DNA from: JADFMN01 sp964529975
Lineage (GTDB): Bacteria; Armatimonadota; Fimbriimonadia; Fimbriimonadales; Fimbriimonadaceae
DNA: 63,929 nt
Direction of reading: 5' to 3'
Assembly: GCA_964529975.1 (NCBI GenBank)
Contig: CAZGXW010000008.1
Coordinates: forward strand, 1-63,929
Position numbers and translations under genes: made by a program. The notes under the pieces were generated by a model, which worked only from the letters and a program-made list of their open reading frames with translations, made no database searches and was not told the origin of the DNA. Shown here in pieces: positions 50,122 through 58,922 of this stretch. Every line of letters starts with the position of its first letter. The first letter of the stretch is position 1.

Positions 50122-51086
50122 GCAAGCCAGAGAACAAAGGATTCTGGGACAAGGCGCAGTCGTTGGATCGTCGCGTGCTGTACGCCGTGCTGATCATCGC
50201 GACGGCGATATCGTTGTTCTTCCCCGCAGAGATTCCCGTCAACCCGGACGATTCCTCCAAGGATCTGTACGTCACCCTGATGTCGATCGATCCGGAAAAG
50301 ACCGTTTTGATCGAGTCGGACTGGACGAACTCCACTCGCGGCGAGAGTGCTGGCCATTTCGAAGCGCTCATGCGCATCCTGATGAACAGGGACATCAAGT
50401 TCGTCATCTACTCGCTGGCGGACCCGCAGGCACCGCAGGTGGCGCGCGATGCTTTGCTTCGAATCCAGGAGGAGCGCAAGGCACAGGGCCTCAAGGAGTA
50501 TGAGCCTTGGGTCGACTACTTGGATCTCGGTTACTTCCCGAACGCCGAAGGGCACATGCAGGCGATCGGAAACAACATCCGAACCGCTTGGGGAGGCAGG
50601 AAGGAGCGAGACGAGAACGGTGTAGACCGGGATGTGTTCCAATCGCCAGTTCTTTCCGGCGTGCGTCTCGTTGGAGACGCCAGCCTCCTCGTAGTCGTGA
50701 CGGCGTCCAGCACGACGGACGCGTCAGTCGAGCGGCTGTACGGCAAGGTGCCTTTGGCCTTCATGGTCACCGGCGTCATGGGTCCGAACGCACTGCCTTA
50801 CTACCAAGCGCGGCAGATCGTCGGGATGGGCGTCGGGTTGAAAGGCGTCTACGACGTCGAGTACATGATGCGCTACGGCGTGAACTACAAGGCCGACGGA
50901 TCGGACAAGGCCAAAGTGTCTTACAGGGACGAGGCCGTCGTCATTGAGCCTGTGACCCAAGGAACGACAATGGACCGTGGAGCCAGGTACTTCTTGCCGC
51001 TGCACGTCGCCCTCGGATTGATGATCCTTGCGATCATCCTCGGAAATGTCGCGATGTTCGCGAGCAAGAAGAGGAAGGAGGCTTAA
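50118..51086 (+). CDS. membrane protein with large extracytoplasmic domain
   Basis: 322 residues from the ATG overlapping the upstream stop. One membrane segment lies at each end: LYAVLIIATAISLFFPAEIP near residue 20 and LPLHVALGLMILAIILGNVA near 298. The 250 residues between are soluble and probably outside the cytoplasm. They contain LYVTLMSIDPEKTVLIESDW, ALMRILMNRDIKFVIYSLAD and KVPLAFMVTGVMGPNALPYY, consistent with an alpha/beta fold. No family is recognised. It could be the sensing or binding part of the operon's complex. Confidence 0.72.
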   Translation: MSKPENKGFWDKAQSLDRRVLYAVLIIATAISLFFPAEIPVNPDDSSKDLYVTLMSIDPEKTVLIESDWTNSTRGESAGHFEALMRILMNRDIKFVIYSLADPQAPQVARDALLRIQEERKAQGLKEYEPWVDYLDLGYFPNAEGHMQAIGNNIRTAWGGRKERDENGVDRDVFQSPVLSGVRLVGDASLLVVVTASSTTDASVERLYGKVPLAFMVTGVMGPNALPYYQARQIVGMGVGLKGVYDVEYMMRYGVNYKADGSDKAKVSYRDEAVVIEPVTQGTTMDRGARYFLPLHVALGLMILAIILGNVAMFASKKRKEA

Positions 51087-51854
51087 ATGAACGAGACGTT
51101 CTTTTGGTGGAAACTCACGCTAGGCGTCATCGCAACGATCGGCCTTTACAGTGTCCTTTACCGCGAGACGAAGCTTTATCGGTTCTTTGAGCACCTGTTC
51201 CTTGGCTTGGCCGCCGGCTTTACGCTGGTCGCTCTGTGGAAGGAGACGCTCAAGCCACTTTGGTGGGACAAGATGGCGGGAAGTTCGACCATCGATGCCG
51301 CGACGGGAGTTGCGACGATGGACTCTCCAGGATACTGGGTGTACGGTCTCTTGCTTCCCATCGGACTGATGGGATACTTGGTGTTCACGAAGAAGCACAA
51401 CTGGATGAGCCGCATTCCCATCGGCGTCATCCTCGGCTTCTGGTCGGGACAGCAGGTCCAGATCTGGTGGAACAGGTGGGGCGCGCAGATCTACTCGTCC
51501 ATGCAGCCTGTGATGCCGACGACCACGGACTCGTTCACGAAACCTTACACCGCAAACTTGACCCCGCCCGAACAGGCGTATGTCGCGGCACAGATCTATC
51601 CCAGCCAAGCGATCAGTAACTTCATCTTTGTGGTGACCGTGCTGGCCGCGCTCAGTTACTTCTTCTTCAGTTTCGACATGAAGGGCAAGTTGCTGAAGGG
51701 CTCGAACACCCTCGGCCGATGGCTGCTGATGATCGGATTTGGTGCGATCTTCGGTTCAACGGTCATGGCTAGGTTCGTGCTTGAGATCGACCGGATGTCG
51801 TACATCTTCGTCGAGTGGGTGCAACAGACCAGCAAGATGTTCGGCGGCGGATAG
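51087..51854 (+). CDS. six-segment membrane protein of unknown function
   Basis: 255 residues starting directly after the previous stop, with AGGAGG six bases upstream as a clear Shine-Dalgarno. Hydrophobic segments lie near residues 8-27, 33-52, 82-100, 107-122, 176-196 and 207-232. Trp/Tyr-rich loops (WWNRWGAQIYSSMQPVMPTT) stand out. No family is recognised. It is the last membrane subunit of the operon and is followed at once by recO. Confidence 0.72.
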   Translation: MNETFFWWKLTLGVIATIGLYSVLYRETKLYRFFEHLFLGLAAGFTLVALWKETLKPLWWDKMAGSSTIDAATGVATMDSPGYWVYGLLLPIGLMGYLVFTKKHNWMSRIPIGVILGFWSGQQVQIWWNRWGAQIYSSMQPVMPTTTDSFTKPYTANLTPPEQAYVAAQIYPSQAISNFIFVVTVLAALSYFFFSFDMKGKLLKGSNTLGRWLLMIGFGAIFGSTVMARFVLEIDRMSYIFVEWVQQTSKMFGGG

Positions 51855-52598
51855 TTGGCCGACGCGACCGTGACGGCGATCGTGTTGCGCCGGTCGGACG
51901 TCGGCGAGAGCGACCGACGCCTGGTGCTGTTCACGCGCGAACTCGGCAAGATCGACGCGATCGCAAAGGGCTCCCGCAAGGGCGGCTCCCGCCTCGCCGG
52001 TGCCAGTGAGCCGCTCGTCATCGCTGAGTTCCAGCTCGCTGTTGGACGGGTCCGCCATTACATCACGCAGGCACAGCCTCTCAGCAGCATCGGTTCTGTC
52101 CGTCGCGACTACGACCGGCTACTGTGCGGGTTGGCGCTCGTTGAACTTGTCGCGGAGCACTTGCCCTATGAAAGCCAGCAACCAGAGATCTTCGACTCGC
52201 TGATTGTTGCTCTCTCGGCGGTGAGTGGGGAAGGCGAGGCTTGCGTCGGACTCGTCTGGTTTGCCGCGAAGCTGCTTGCCGACGAGGGACAAATGCCTGA
52301 TTGGAAGGTCTGCGCGTCCTCTGGCGTCTCGATCAAGACGACGCCGGTCTGGTACTCGCCAGGCGCGGGCGGCACCGTGAGCGAATCGAGCGCAGACCGC
52401 TACCCGGACAGGAGGAGGGCCAGCGCCGAGGCACTCACGGGGATTGCTCGAATCGCGGAACTGGATCGGCCTCCGGACAGGTTGAAGCGTGCAACAGAGT
52501 GCTCTGCCGTCCTGCACCGGATGTGGCAAGGCATCCTCGACACGCCGCTCCCGGCATGGGAGACCGCCGTCCGTGCCGCTTCAGGTCACGGGGAGTAG
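51855..52598 (+). CDS. recO: DNA repair protein RecO
   Basis: 247 residues starting at a TTG right after the previous stop. RecO helps load RecA with RecF/RecR. The OB-fold is visible in ATVTAIVLRRSDVGESDRRL and VLFTRELGKIDAIAKGSRKG. The helical second half begins near DYDRLLCGLALVELVAEHLP. The zinc-finger cysteines usual in RecO are mostly missing: only one is left in WKVCASSGVSIKTTPVWYS. Placement behind a membrane operon suggests shared transcription without a clear functional link. Confidence 0.87.
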   Translation: MADATVTAIVLRRSDVGESDRRLVLFTRELGKIDAIAKGSRKGGSRLAGASEPLVIAEFQLAVGRVRHYITQAQPLSSIGSVRRDYDRLLCGLALVELVAEHLPYESQQPEIFDSLIVALSAVSGEGEACVGLVWFAAKLLADEGQMPDWKVCASSGVSIKTTPVWYSPGAGGTVSESSADRYPDRRRASAEALTGIARIAELDRPPDRLKRATECSAVLHRMWQGILDTPLPAWETAVRAASGHGE

Positions 52599-52601
52599 AA
52601 T
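52596..52601 (+). promoter_or_regulatory. -10 box TAGAAT, 9 nt before ATG
   Basis: TAGAAT begins with the stop codon of recO and ends nine bases before the ATG of the peptide-binding lipoprotein. No clear Shine-Dalgarno sequence lies between. Confidence 0.45.
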
Positions 52602-52610
52602 GGAACCAAG

Positions 52611-54245
52611 ATGAGACTCACCAGTGGCCTCGTTCTCGCGCTCGCGTCGATCGCGTTTCTCGGTTGCAGCCCCGGCAAGTTCAATACTTCGGCTGCAAAA
52701 CCCGTGCCCGGCACGTTCCGGTATCCGATCGTGACGAGCCCGACCTCGCTCGATCCCGGCGTAGTCCAAGACGGCGACACGCTCGACGCCATCCAACAGA
52801 TTTACGAAGGTCTGGTGACGTGGAGCCAGGACAACACCGTCGTAGGCGCCCTGGCAGAGTCTTGGGAGGTCTTGCCTGACAATAAGACCTACGTCTTCAA
52901 ACTCAAGAAGGGCGTAAAGTTCCACAGCGGTCGAGAGTGCAAGGCTCAAGACGTCAAGTGGTCGATCGAGCGCAACTGTGTAGGCGGCCTCCAGAGCGCG
53001 ACGATCGACGCTTATCTGAGCGATATCGTCGGACTGAGCGAGACCGTCGCCAAGCAGAAGGACGCGTACGCAAAGAACCCTGGCGGAGAGCCCCGCATTA
53101 TCGATGTCGAAGGGATCAAGGTCATCGACGATTACACGATCTCGATCGAATTAGAGCGGCCCACTCCTTACTTCCTTGGCAAACTCACCTATCTGGTATC
53201 CGCGCCTTTCGACAAGGATTTTGCGCCGCTCGGTAAGGAGATGAGCGATGTCTCACAAATGGTTGGAACAGGCCCGTTCAAGATCGCAAGCTATGAGCGC
53301 GACCAGATGATCGTGATGGAGGCGTTTGCCGACTATCACGGCGGAAAGCCGCAAGTCGACCGCATCGAGCGGCCGGTCATCAAGGACGCAGCGACGCGCC
53401 TGAACAAGTACAAGAACGGCGAGATCGACATGGTGATGCTTGAGCGACAAGACATCGCGGGACTGCGCGGCACGGAGTGGGAAAAGGACCTGCAGTTCTA
53501 TCAGCGTCCTGCGATTTGGTACGTCGGCATCAACCGAAAGATGCTCAAGGAGTTCCAGGACATCCGCGTCCGCCAGGCGATTGCCATGGCGATCGACAAG
53601 CAACGCATAGTCGGTGAAGTTTTGGGCGGGCACAACACCGTCGCTAACGGCATCATTCCGCCGGGTGTCCCTGGGCACCGCGCGGACGCGCCAGCGCACC
53701 CGTTCGACCCCGACCGTGCAAAGGCCCTCTTGGCCGAGGCCGGGTTCCCAGACGGTAAGGGCTTCCCAGAGCTTACGATCACGTTCCGTGAACAGAGGCC
53801 GGACATCGAACTCGCTGCGACAGCCGTCGCGCAAGACCTCAAGAAGTACTTGAACATCAACGTCAAGCTTCAAACCATGGAGTGGCGCGCGTACCTCGAA
53901 AAGTACAACAACGAGCAACAGACGTTCTATCACATGCGCTGGGCCGCGGACTATCTCGACCCGCAAAACTTCGTGAGCCACATGCTCGCGACTTATGGGC
54001 CAGAGAACAAACTGGGATACAACAATCCTGAGTTCGACGCGCTGTGCCGCGAGGCGGACTCGATCCTCGACATGGACCAGAGGATCCCGCTCTACCAAAA
54101 GGCCGAGGACATTGTCCTGAGCGACGTTGCATGGATTCCGCTGTACTTCCAGAGGGACGCTGAACTCATGCGACCATGGGTGAAGAACATGCGCGAGTCG
54201 CTCTTCGGGCATTTGCCGCACACAACGACTGCGATCCAACCCTGA
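52611..54245 (+). CDS. peptide-type ABC transporter substrate-binding lipoprotein
   Basis: 544 residues, SBP family 5 (OppA/DppA type). A lipoprotein signal (MRLTSGLVLALASIAFLGC) anchors it outside the inner membrane. Hallmarks are TSPTSLDPGVVQDGDTLDAI, QIYEGLVTW, ESWEVLPDNKTYVFKLKKGV with KFHSGREC near residue 95, and the later RQAIAMAIDKQRIV near 323. The ligand may be a peptide or another small solute. No permease genes follow. Instead its stop overlaps the start of an AraC-type regulator (TGATG), so uptake and regulation may be linked. Confidence 0.93.
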   Translation: MRLTSGLVLALASIAFLGCSPGKFNTSAAKPVPGTFRYPIVTSPTSLDPGVVQDGDTLDAIQQIYEGLVTWSQDNTVVGALAESWEVLPDNKTYVFKLKKGVKFHSGRECKAQDVKWSIERNCVGGLQSATIDAYLSDIVGLSETVAKQKDAYAKNPGGEPRIIDVEGIKVIDDYTISIELERPTPYFLGKLTYLVSAPFDKDFAPLGKEMSDVSQMVGTGPFKIASYERDQMIVMEAFADYHGGKPQVDRIERPVIKDAATRLNKYKNGEIDMVMLERQDIAGLRGTEWEKDLQFYQRPAIWYVGINRKMLKEFQDIRVRQAIAMAIDKQRIVGEVLGGHNTVANGIIPPGVPGHRADAPAHPFDPDRAKALLAEAGFPDGKGFPELTITFREQRPDIELAATAVAQDLKKYLNINVKLQTMEWRAYLEKYNNEQQTFYHMRWAADYLDPQNFVSHMLATYGPENKLGYNNPEFDALCREADSILDMDQRIPLYQKAEDIVLSDVAWIPLYFQRDAELMRPWVKNMRESLFGHLPHTTTAIQP

Positions 54246-55441
54246 TGAAGGAGCGCGATGTTAGGTCGGGTGTGTACCACCGGTCGATGACTGGGCCGGT
54301 TTGGAACGACACGACGCCATGGATGTCGCAAGGCGGCCCTGGGCGTTCGCACCCGGCGCGCGCCCTTCCGTCGACGTTGGAAGTCCCTGTGCCGAATGTG
54401 GAAGGTCGGCTCGAGTCGTTCACGATGGTCGGCGTGTTCGCCCAGTTCGCATCGCCGGATAATGAGCCGATGGGAACAGTAGGAGCGATCGTGCAGGTCT
54501 TTGAAGGAGCCGAGGTCGTTTGGTCGAACGAACTTGTGTGCGGTCGCCATTACGGAGATGCCACGGCCGGCGGCGCGCTCTATCGCCTCAACGGCGATGG
54601 AACTTCGATCGACACCGTGGGTTCCGCGCTGATCGACAGCACCGAGCATCGGATCGACGAACTCACGTTCGACGTGCCAGGCGGCGCAAAGCCGACGAAG
54701 GTGGTGCTGCGCGACCTGGGTACGCCGGCGAGTTTCGTCGTGTTCGACGTGCGGTTCTCGTTTGAGCCCGCTGCGGTCTGTCCGTTCCGCGGGACCAGCG
54801 GGCGCGTCGCTTTACACGAGATCGGATCGATACTGCGACTCCGCGACCGCAGTCGCTTGGACGCGGCGCTCCACCAACTCAACGAGGGAATCCTCCAGTG
54901 TCGACGCGACCTGGACGAGGCGCGTGGACTTGGGCTGACGTTCCTTGCCGCCGTCGTTGGCGCACTCCTCGAGATGGACGCCACGCGCGAGATGCACAAA
55001 ACCCAACTCGAGACCGCCCGCGAACTGGACGCTCTCGACGACGCGACACAGATCGCCTCATTGACTCTGCGCAAAGTCCGGCAATTGACCGACCCCGTCG
55101 TCAAGCGAGGGAGCCGGACAGGCGACGAGCAGATCGACCGGGCTCTCGAACTGGTGGCCAGGCGGTTCACCGAGGACATCAGCGTCGAGTCGCTTGCCAG
55201 AGACTTGAACCTGAGCCCTTCCCACTTCCGCCACCTGTTCCGCGAGACCACCCGTCAGCCGTTCAACCGGTACCTGGTCTCACTACGGCTCGAAAAGGCC
55301 AGAGAATTGCTCCTCCAGACTCAATCTCCGGTCTCGGACATAGCCGACTCGGTCGGCTTCCGGAGCACCGCCCACTTCAGTAGGGCGTTCAGCAAGAGGT
55401 TCGGGGTCGCTCCGTCGGCCCTACGTCAGACCCGGCGATAG
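54245..55441 (+). CDS. AraC family regulator with unusual N-terminal region
   Basis: 398 residues from the ATG overlapping the upstream stop. The C-terminal 100 residues are a standard AraC DNA-binding domain: two helix-turn-helix units with SVESLARDLNLSPSHFRHLF and SPVSDIADSVGFRSTAHFSR, ending FSKRFGVAPSALRQ. The first 190 residues are beta-rich (RLESFTMVGVFAQFASPDNE, HRIDELTFDVPGGAKPTKVV) and do not look like the usual AraC cupin. A helical linker (SRLDAALHQLNEGILQCRRD) joins them. Ligand and targets are unknown. Confidence 0.88.
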   Translation: MKERDVRSGVYHRSMTGPVWNDTTPWMSQGGPGRSHPARALPSTLEVPVPNVEGRLESFTMVGVFAQFASPDNEPMGTVGAIVQVFEGAEVVWSNELVCGRHYGDATAGGALYRLNGDGTSIDTVGSALIDSTEHRIDELTFDVPGGAKPTKVVLRDLGTPASFVVFDVRFSFEPAAVCPFRGTSGRVALHEIGSILRLRDRSRLDAALHQLNEGILQCRRDLDEARGLGLTFLAAVVGALLEMDATREMHKTQLETARELDALDDATQIASLTLRKVRQLTDPVVKRGSRTGDEQIDRALELVARRFTEDISVESLARDLNLSPSHFRHLFRETTRQPFNRYLVSLRLEKARELLLQTQSPVSDIADSVGFRSTAHFSRAFSKRFGVAPSALRQTRR

Positions 55442-55449
55442 AACCAGTT

Positions 55450-55712
55450 TGGGGAAAACGGCGTCTAATGGAATGAGCCTCACAAGCCGACATTAGTCGG
55501 TAAGGCATAGGCCGCTACGACTTGCGGATACCACCCCACGCCGCGCTCAAATGACCTGGCGGAGTGGGTTCAGCAAGCCGATGGAAGAAAAACCTGTCGA
55601 ACTTGCGGAAGGGCTCGGGACGGGCCACAGTCGGTCCAAAGTCCGCTGACCCGGTATCCGGCGAGTTGGCCTATTGCGATTTTTGTTCCTCTTTGCAGGG
55701 ACGGAACAGACG
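55450..55712 (+). ncRNA. possible structured non-coding RNA
   Basis: This 318-bp gap has no convincing gene but several consecutive stems. They are CCGAC/GTCGG nested in GCCT/AGGC (about 55478-55507), CCGC/GCGG, CCCAC with GTGGG (about 55536-55570), and GGCCA with TGGCC around smaller hairpins (about 55625-55675). An intrinsic terminator follows. It does not show the conserved cores of tmRNA, RNase P RNA or SRP RNA. Expression is not shown. Confidence 0.35.
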
Positions 55713-55745
55713 AAAAAGCCCCAGCGCGAAAGCGCCGGGGCTTTT
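55713..55745. terminator. bidirectional intrinsic terminator
   Basis: AAAAGCCCC and GGGGCTTTT close a stem continued by GCGC/GCGC with a GAAA loop, and T-tracts on both strands. It separates the rightward region after the AraC gene from the leftward barrel gene and can serve both. Confidence 0.85.
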
Positions 55746-55759
55746 CGGTTAACACTGGT

Positions 55760-56197
55760 TCAGAAGCGAAACCCTACGGCGAGTTCCAGCACCCAAGGGA
55801 GCAGATCCCCGTTATCGAGGTCGCCAAGCGGCACTAGCGCGCCGACGCGAAACGCGATCTCTTTGGGGTTGCTCGGGCGAGAAACGTAGTACACGCCCGG
55901 AGCGCCGTACAGACCGCCGTCGACGAGTCCGATTCGGCCGACGATCGCGAGCCCGCGCGGCTGGCGGTCTTGGTAGAAGTCGGCCTCGAACGCTAGTCCG
56001 ATGCGTGCGTCGTTGTCGTTCCCGGCCCTGTCGACGACGACAGGAGCAAAGCCAAAACCAAACGTGTAGTCTCGGCCGGCCTCCCAGGGAGTCTCATACA
56101 TGAGCGACGTCCCCAGCCAGAAAGTCCCTTGCAGGTTCGACTGTGCGAACGAGCATGCAGCGACAACGATTGCGGCGATTACGGCAAGTATTCTCAT
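55760..56197 (-). CDS. small outer-membrane barrel-like protein
   Basis: 145 residues with a signal peptide (MRILAVIAAIVVAACSFA). The mature part alternates polar and hydrophobic residues in strand-like blocks (GTFWLGTSLMYETPW, YTFGFGFAPVVVD, RIGLAFEADFYQ, GLAIVGRIGLVDGGLYG) and ends in Phe (VLELAVGFRF), as outer-membrane beta-barrels do. It is small, so about six to eight strands. No family is identified. AGGAG lies before the ATG as a Shine-Dalgarno, and a TAGAAT box sits further upstream. Confidence 0.72.
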   Translation of the reverse strand: MRILAVIAAIVVAACSFAQSNLQGTFWLGTSLMYETPWEAGRDYTFGFGFAPVVVDRAGNDNDARIGLAFEADFYQDRQPRGLAIVGRIGLVDGGLYGAPGVYYVSRPSNPKEIAFRVGALVPLGDLDNGDLLPWVLELAVGFRF

Positions 56198-56251
56198 CTC
56201 TTCTCCTCGTCTATTCTAGACGATCAGAATTGCCAGACCTGTTCCACCTTT

Positions 56252-58834
56252 CTAGTTCTTTGCGGGGATCCCAGGTTCAAACGTGAACCTGCCCGACTTG
56301 AAGTCAACCAGGATCTCTTGCCCGTCAGTGATCGCTCCTTGCAGGATGAGTTTGCTGAGCGGGTTCATGAGTTCGTTCTGGATCGCGCGCTTGAGTGGGC
56401 GCGCACCGTACACCGGATCGTATCCGATGGATGCGATCTCAGCAATCGCCTCTTCAGTCAACTGCAAGACGATCCTTCGGTCCTTCAGCCTTTCTGCAAG
56501 CCGTTCGATTTGGATGCGCACGATCTGTTTGATTTGCTGCGCTCCGAGCGAGCGGAACACAAGGATGTCGTCCAATCGATTGATGAACTCAGGTCGGAAG
56601 AACTGCTGGACCACCTCCATGATCTTCGACCGGACCTCCTTGAAGTCTTGGTCGGTGATCGCTCCGTCGGCGTAATACTGTGATCCCAGGTTGCTCGTCA
56701 GAATCACGACGCTGTTGCGAAAGTCGACCGTCCTGCCCTGGCCATCGGTCAACCGCCCATCGTCGAGCAACTGCAGAAGGACGTTGAAGACCTCTGGGTG
56801 CGCCTTTTCGATCTCGTCGAGCAGAACGACGGCGTAAGGCCGGCGTCGAACGGCCTCGGTGAGTTGTCCACCCTCCTCGTAGCCGACATACCCCGGAGGA
56901 GCGCCGATCAATCGAGCGACCGAGTGTTTCTCCCCGTACTCGCTCATATCAATACGGACCATCGCTCGCTCGTCGTTGAACATGAACTCGGCGAGCGCCT
57001 TGGCGGTCTCCGTCTTACCGACGCCGGTCGGGCCGAGGAACAGGAAGGAGCCAATTGGTCGGTTTGGATCGCTCAATCCAGACCGTGAACGCCGGATCGC
57101 GTCGCTCAACGTCTGGAGTGCCTCGTCCTGGCCGACCACGCGCTGACCGAGCCGGTCCTCAAGTCTCAGCAGTTTCTCCATCTCGCCCTGGAGCAGTTTG
57201 CTGACGGGAACGCCGGTCCACTTGCTGACGACTTCTGCGACGTCCTCTTCGCTGACTTCCTCCTTAAGCATGGCGTTCACCTCGCTCGCCTCCTGGAGTT
57301 GTTTCTCGAGTTGAGGGATCTTTCCGTGCTGGATCTCAGCGGCCCTCGTCCAATCGAGGTCTCGCTCGGCCTGTTGAAGTTCGACGCGAAGGTCGTCGAT
57401 CTGCTGCTTGATCGACCGCGACTGCTCGATCTTGCCCTTCTCGCTTTGCCACACCGCGCGCATCTCACTGGCCTGCTCGTTGAGTTCTGCCAATCGCTTC
57501 TCGGTGTCTTCAAGCCTCTGGATGCTCGCTTTGTCCGTCTCCTTCTTCAACGCTTCTCGGTCGATCTCCAATTGGATGATCTGCCGTTCGATCGCATCCA
57601 ACTCCTGAGGGACGCTGTCGATCTCGATCTTGAGCCGAGAGGCGGCTTCATCGATGAGGTCGATCGCCTTGTCTGGGAGGAACCTGTCTGTGATGTACCG
57701 GTCGCTGAGCATGGCTGCGCCAACGATCGCAGAGTCGGTGATTCGGACTCCGTGGTGGATCTCGTACCGCTCCTTGAGCCCTCGCAGGATTGAAATCGTC
57801 TCTTCGACGCTGGGTTCGCCCACGTAAACGGTCTGGAAGCGGCGCTCCAGTGCCTTGTCCTTCTCGATGTACAGCCGATACTCGTTCAGGGTCGTTGCTC
57901 CGATGCACCGCAGTTCGCCGCGGGCGAGCATGGGCTTCAACATGTTCGCGGCGTCTAGCGAGCCCTCGGCCTTTCCTGCTCCGACCAGAGTGTGCAGTTC
58001 GTCGATGAAGAGCACGATCTGGCCGTCCGCTCGCTTGATCTCGTCGAGCACGGCTTTGAGCCGCTCTTCGAACTCGCCGCGATACTTCGCACCAGCAACG
58101 AGCGCGCCCATGTCAAGCGCAACGACGGACTTGTTGCGAAGTCCCTCGGGCACGTCGCCCTTGACGATCCTCTGCGCCAGCCCTTCGACGACGGCAGTCT
58201 TGCCAACGCCCGGTTCGCCGATCAAAACGGGGTTGTTCTTGGTCCTGCGAGACAAGACTTGCACGACGCGCCTGATCTCTTCGTCTCGCCCGATGACCGG
58301 GTCGAGTTTCCCTGCGCGCGCGCGAGCCGTGAGGTCGATGCCGTACTTCTCGAGCGCTTGATAGGTCGATTCGGCGTTGGGGTCGCTCACTTTGCGCCCG
58401 GCTCGAATCTCCTCGATGGCCGCCTCGATCCCCTCCTTAGAGACACCTTGGCTCTTCAGCAGTCTCCCCGCTGTTCCCGTGTCTTCGATGAGCGCCACCA
58501 GCATGTGCTCGGTCGAAACATAGGTGTCGCCCATCCGTTCCGATTCCTTGAAAGCAAGGTTGAAGACCGAATTCAAACGGTTGCCAAGGCTCGAGCCGTG
58601 TTGGGCTGCCCCAGATACCTTGGGGGCGCGCTCAAGTTCGGCGGTCAGTTCGGCGCGGAGGACTGATGGCTTGGCGTCGAGTTTCGAGAGCAGCGACCCG
58701 ACGATCGAACCCTCCTTGAGCAACGCGAGAAGCAAGTGCTCAGGCTCGATCGCCTGGTGTTGGAACTCGCCGGCAAGCCCTTGGGCGTCCTGGAAGGCCT
58801 CTTGGGCCTTGATCGTCAGTTTGTCGAATCTCAT
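56252..58834 (-). CDS. clpB: ATP-dependent disaggregase ClpB
   Basis: 860 residues, the usual length. It re-solubilises aggregated proteins with DnaK. The Clp N-domain (KLTIKAQEAFQDAQGLAGEF) is followed by NBD1 with Walker A GEPGVGKTAVVEG near residue 205. A coiled-coil middle domain spans roughly residues 410-525 (IERQIIQLEIDREALKKETD, RLEDTEKRLAELNEQASEMR). NBD2 has Walker A GPTGVGKTETAKAL near 600 and the conserved MSEYGEKHSVARLIGAPPGY. The middle domain separates it from ClpA/ClpC. It is transcribed alone, with no CIRCE-like repeat recognised. Confidence 0.97.
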   Translation of the reverse strand: MRFDKLTIKAQEAFQDAQGLAGEFQHQAIEPEHLLLALLKEGSIVGSLLSKLDAKPSVLRAELTAELERAPKVSGAAQHGSSLGNRLNSVFNLAFKESERMGDTYVSTEHMLVALIEDTGTAGRLLKSQGVSKEGIEAAIEEIRAGRKVSDPNAESTYQALEKYGIDLTARARAGKLDPVIGRDEEIRRVVQVLSRRTKNNPVLIGEPGVGKTAVVEGLAQRIVKGDVPEGLRNKSVVALDMGALVAGAKYRGEFEERLKAVLDEIKRADGQIVLFIDELHTLVGAGKAEGSLDAANMLKPMLARGELRCIGATTLNEYRLYIEKDKALERRFQTVYVGEPSVEETISILRGLKERYEIHHGVRITDSAIVGAAMLSDRYITDRFLPDKAIDLIDEAASRLKIEIDSVPQELDAIERQIIQLEIDREALKKETDKASIQRLEDTEKRLAELNEQASEMRAVWQSEKGKIEQSRSIKQQIDDLRVELQQAERDLDWTRAAEIQHGKIPQLEKQLQEASEVNAMLKEEVSEEDVAEVVSKWTGVPVSKLLQGEMEKLLRLEDRLGQRVVGQDEALQTLSDAIRRSRSGLSDPNRPIGSFLFLGPTGVGKTETAKALAEFMFNDERAMVRIDMSEYGEKHSVARLIGAPPGYVGYEEGGQLTEAVRRRPYAVVLLDEIEKAHPEVFNVLLQLLDDGRLTDGQGRTVDFRNSVVILTSNLGSQYYADGAITDQDFKEVRSKIMEVVQQFFRPEFINRLDDILVFRSLGAQQIKQIVRIQIERLAERLKDRRIVLQLTEEAIAEIASIGYDPVYGARPLKRAIQNELMNPLSKLILQGAITDGQEILVDFKSGRFTFEPGIPAKN

Positions 58835-58922
58835 GCTCGCTCTTGCTCCCTTTGCAGGCAGCCTGGACTGCCCGTTAGTTTAACGCCACGTCCCCGAACA
58901 AGGTGCCAGAGGCAGGTCGAAA

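Noticed and set aside
55564..55752. 62-codon frame in the gap after the AraC gene
   Set aside because: It runs through the terminator hairpin, has no ribosome binding site and lies in stem-rich sequence better explained as RNA structure.
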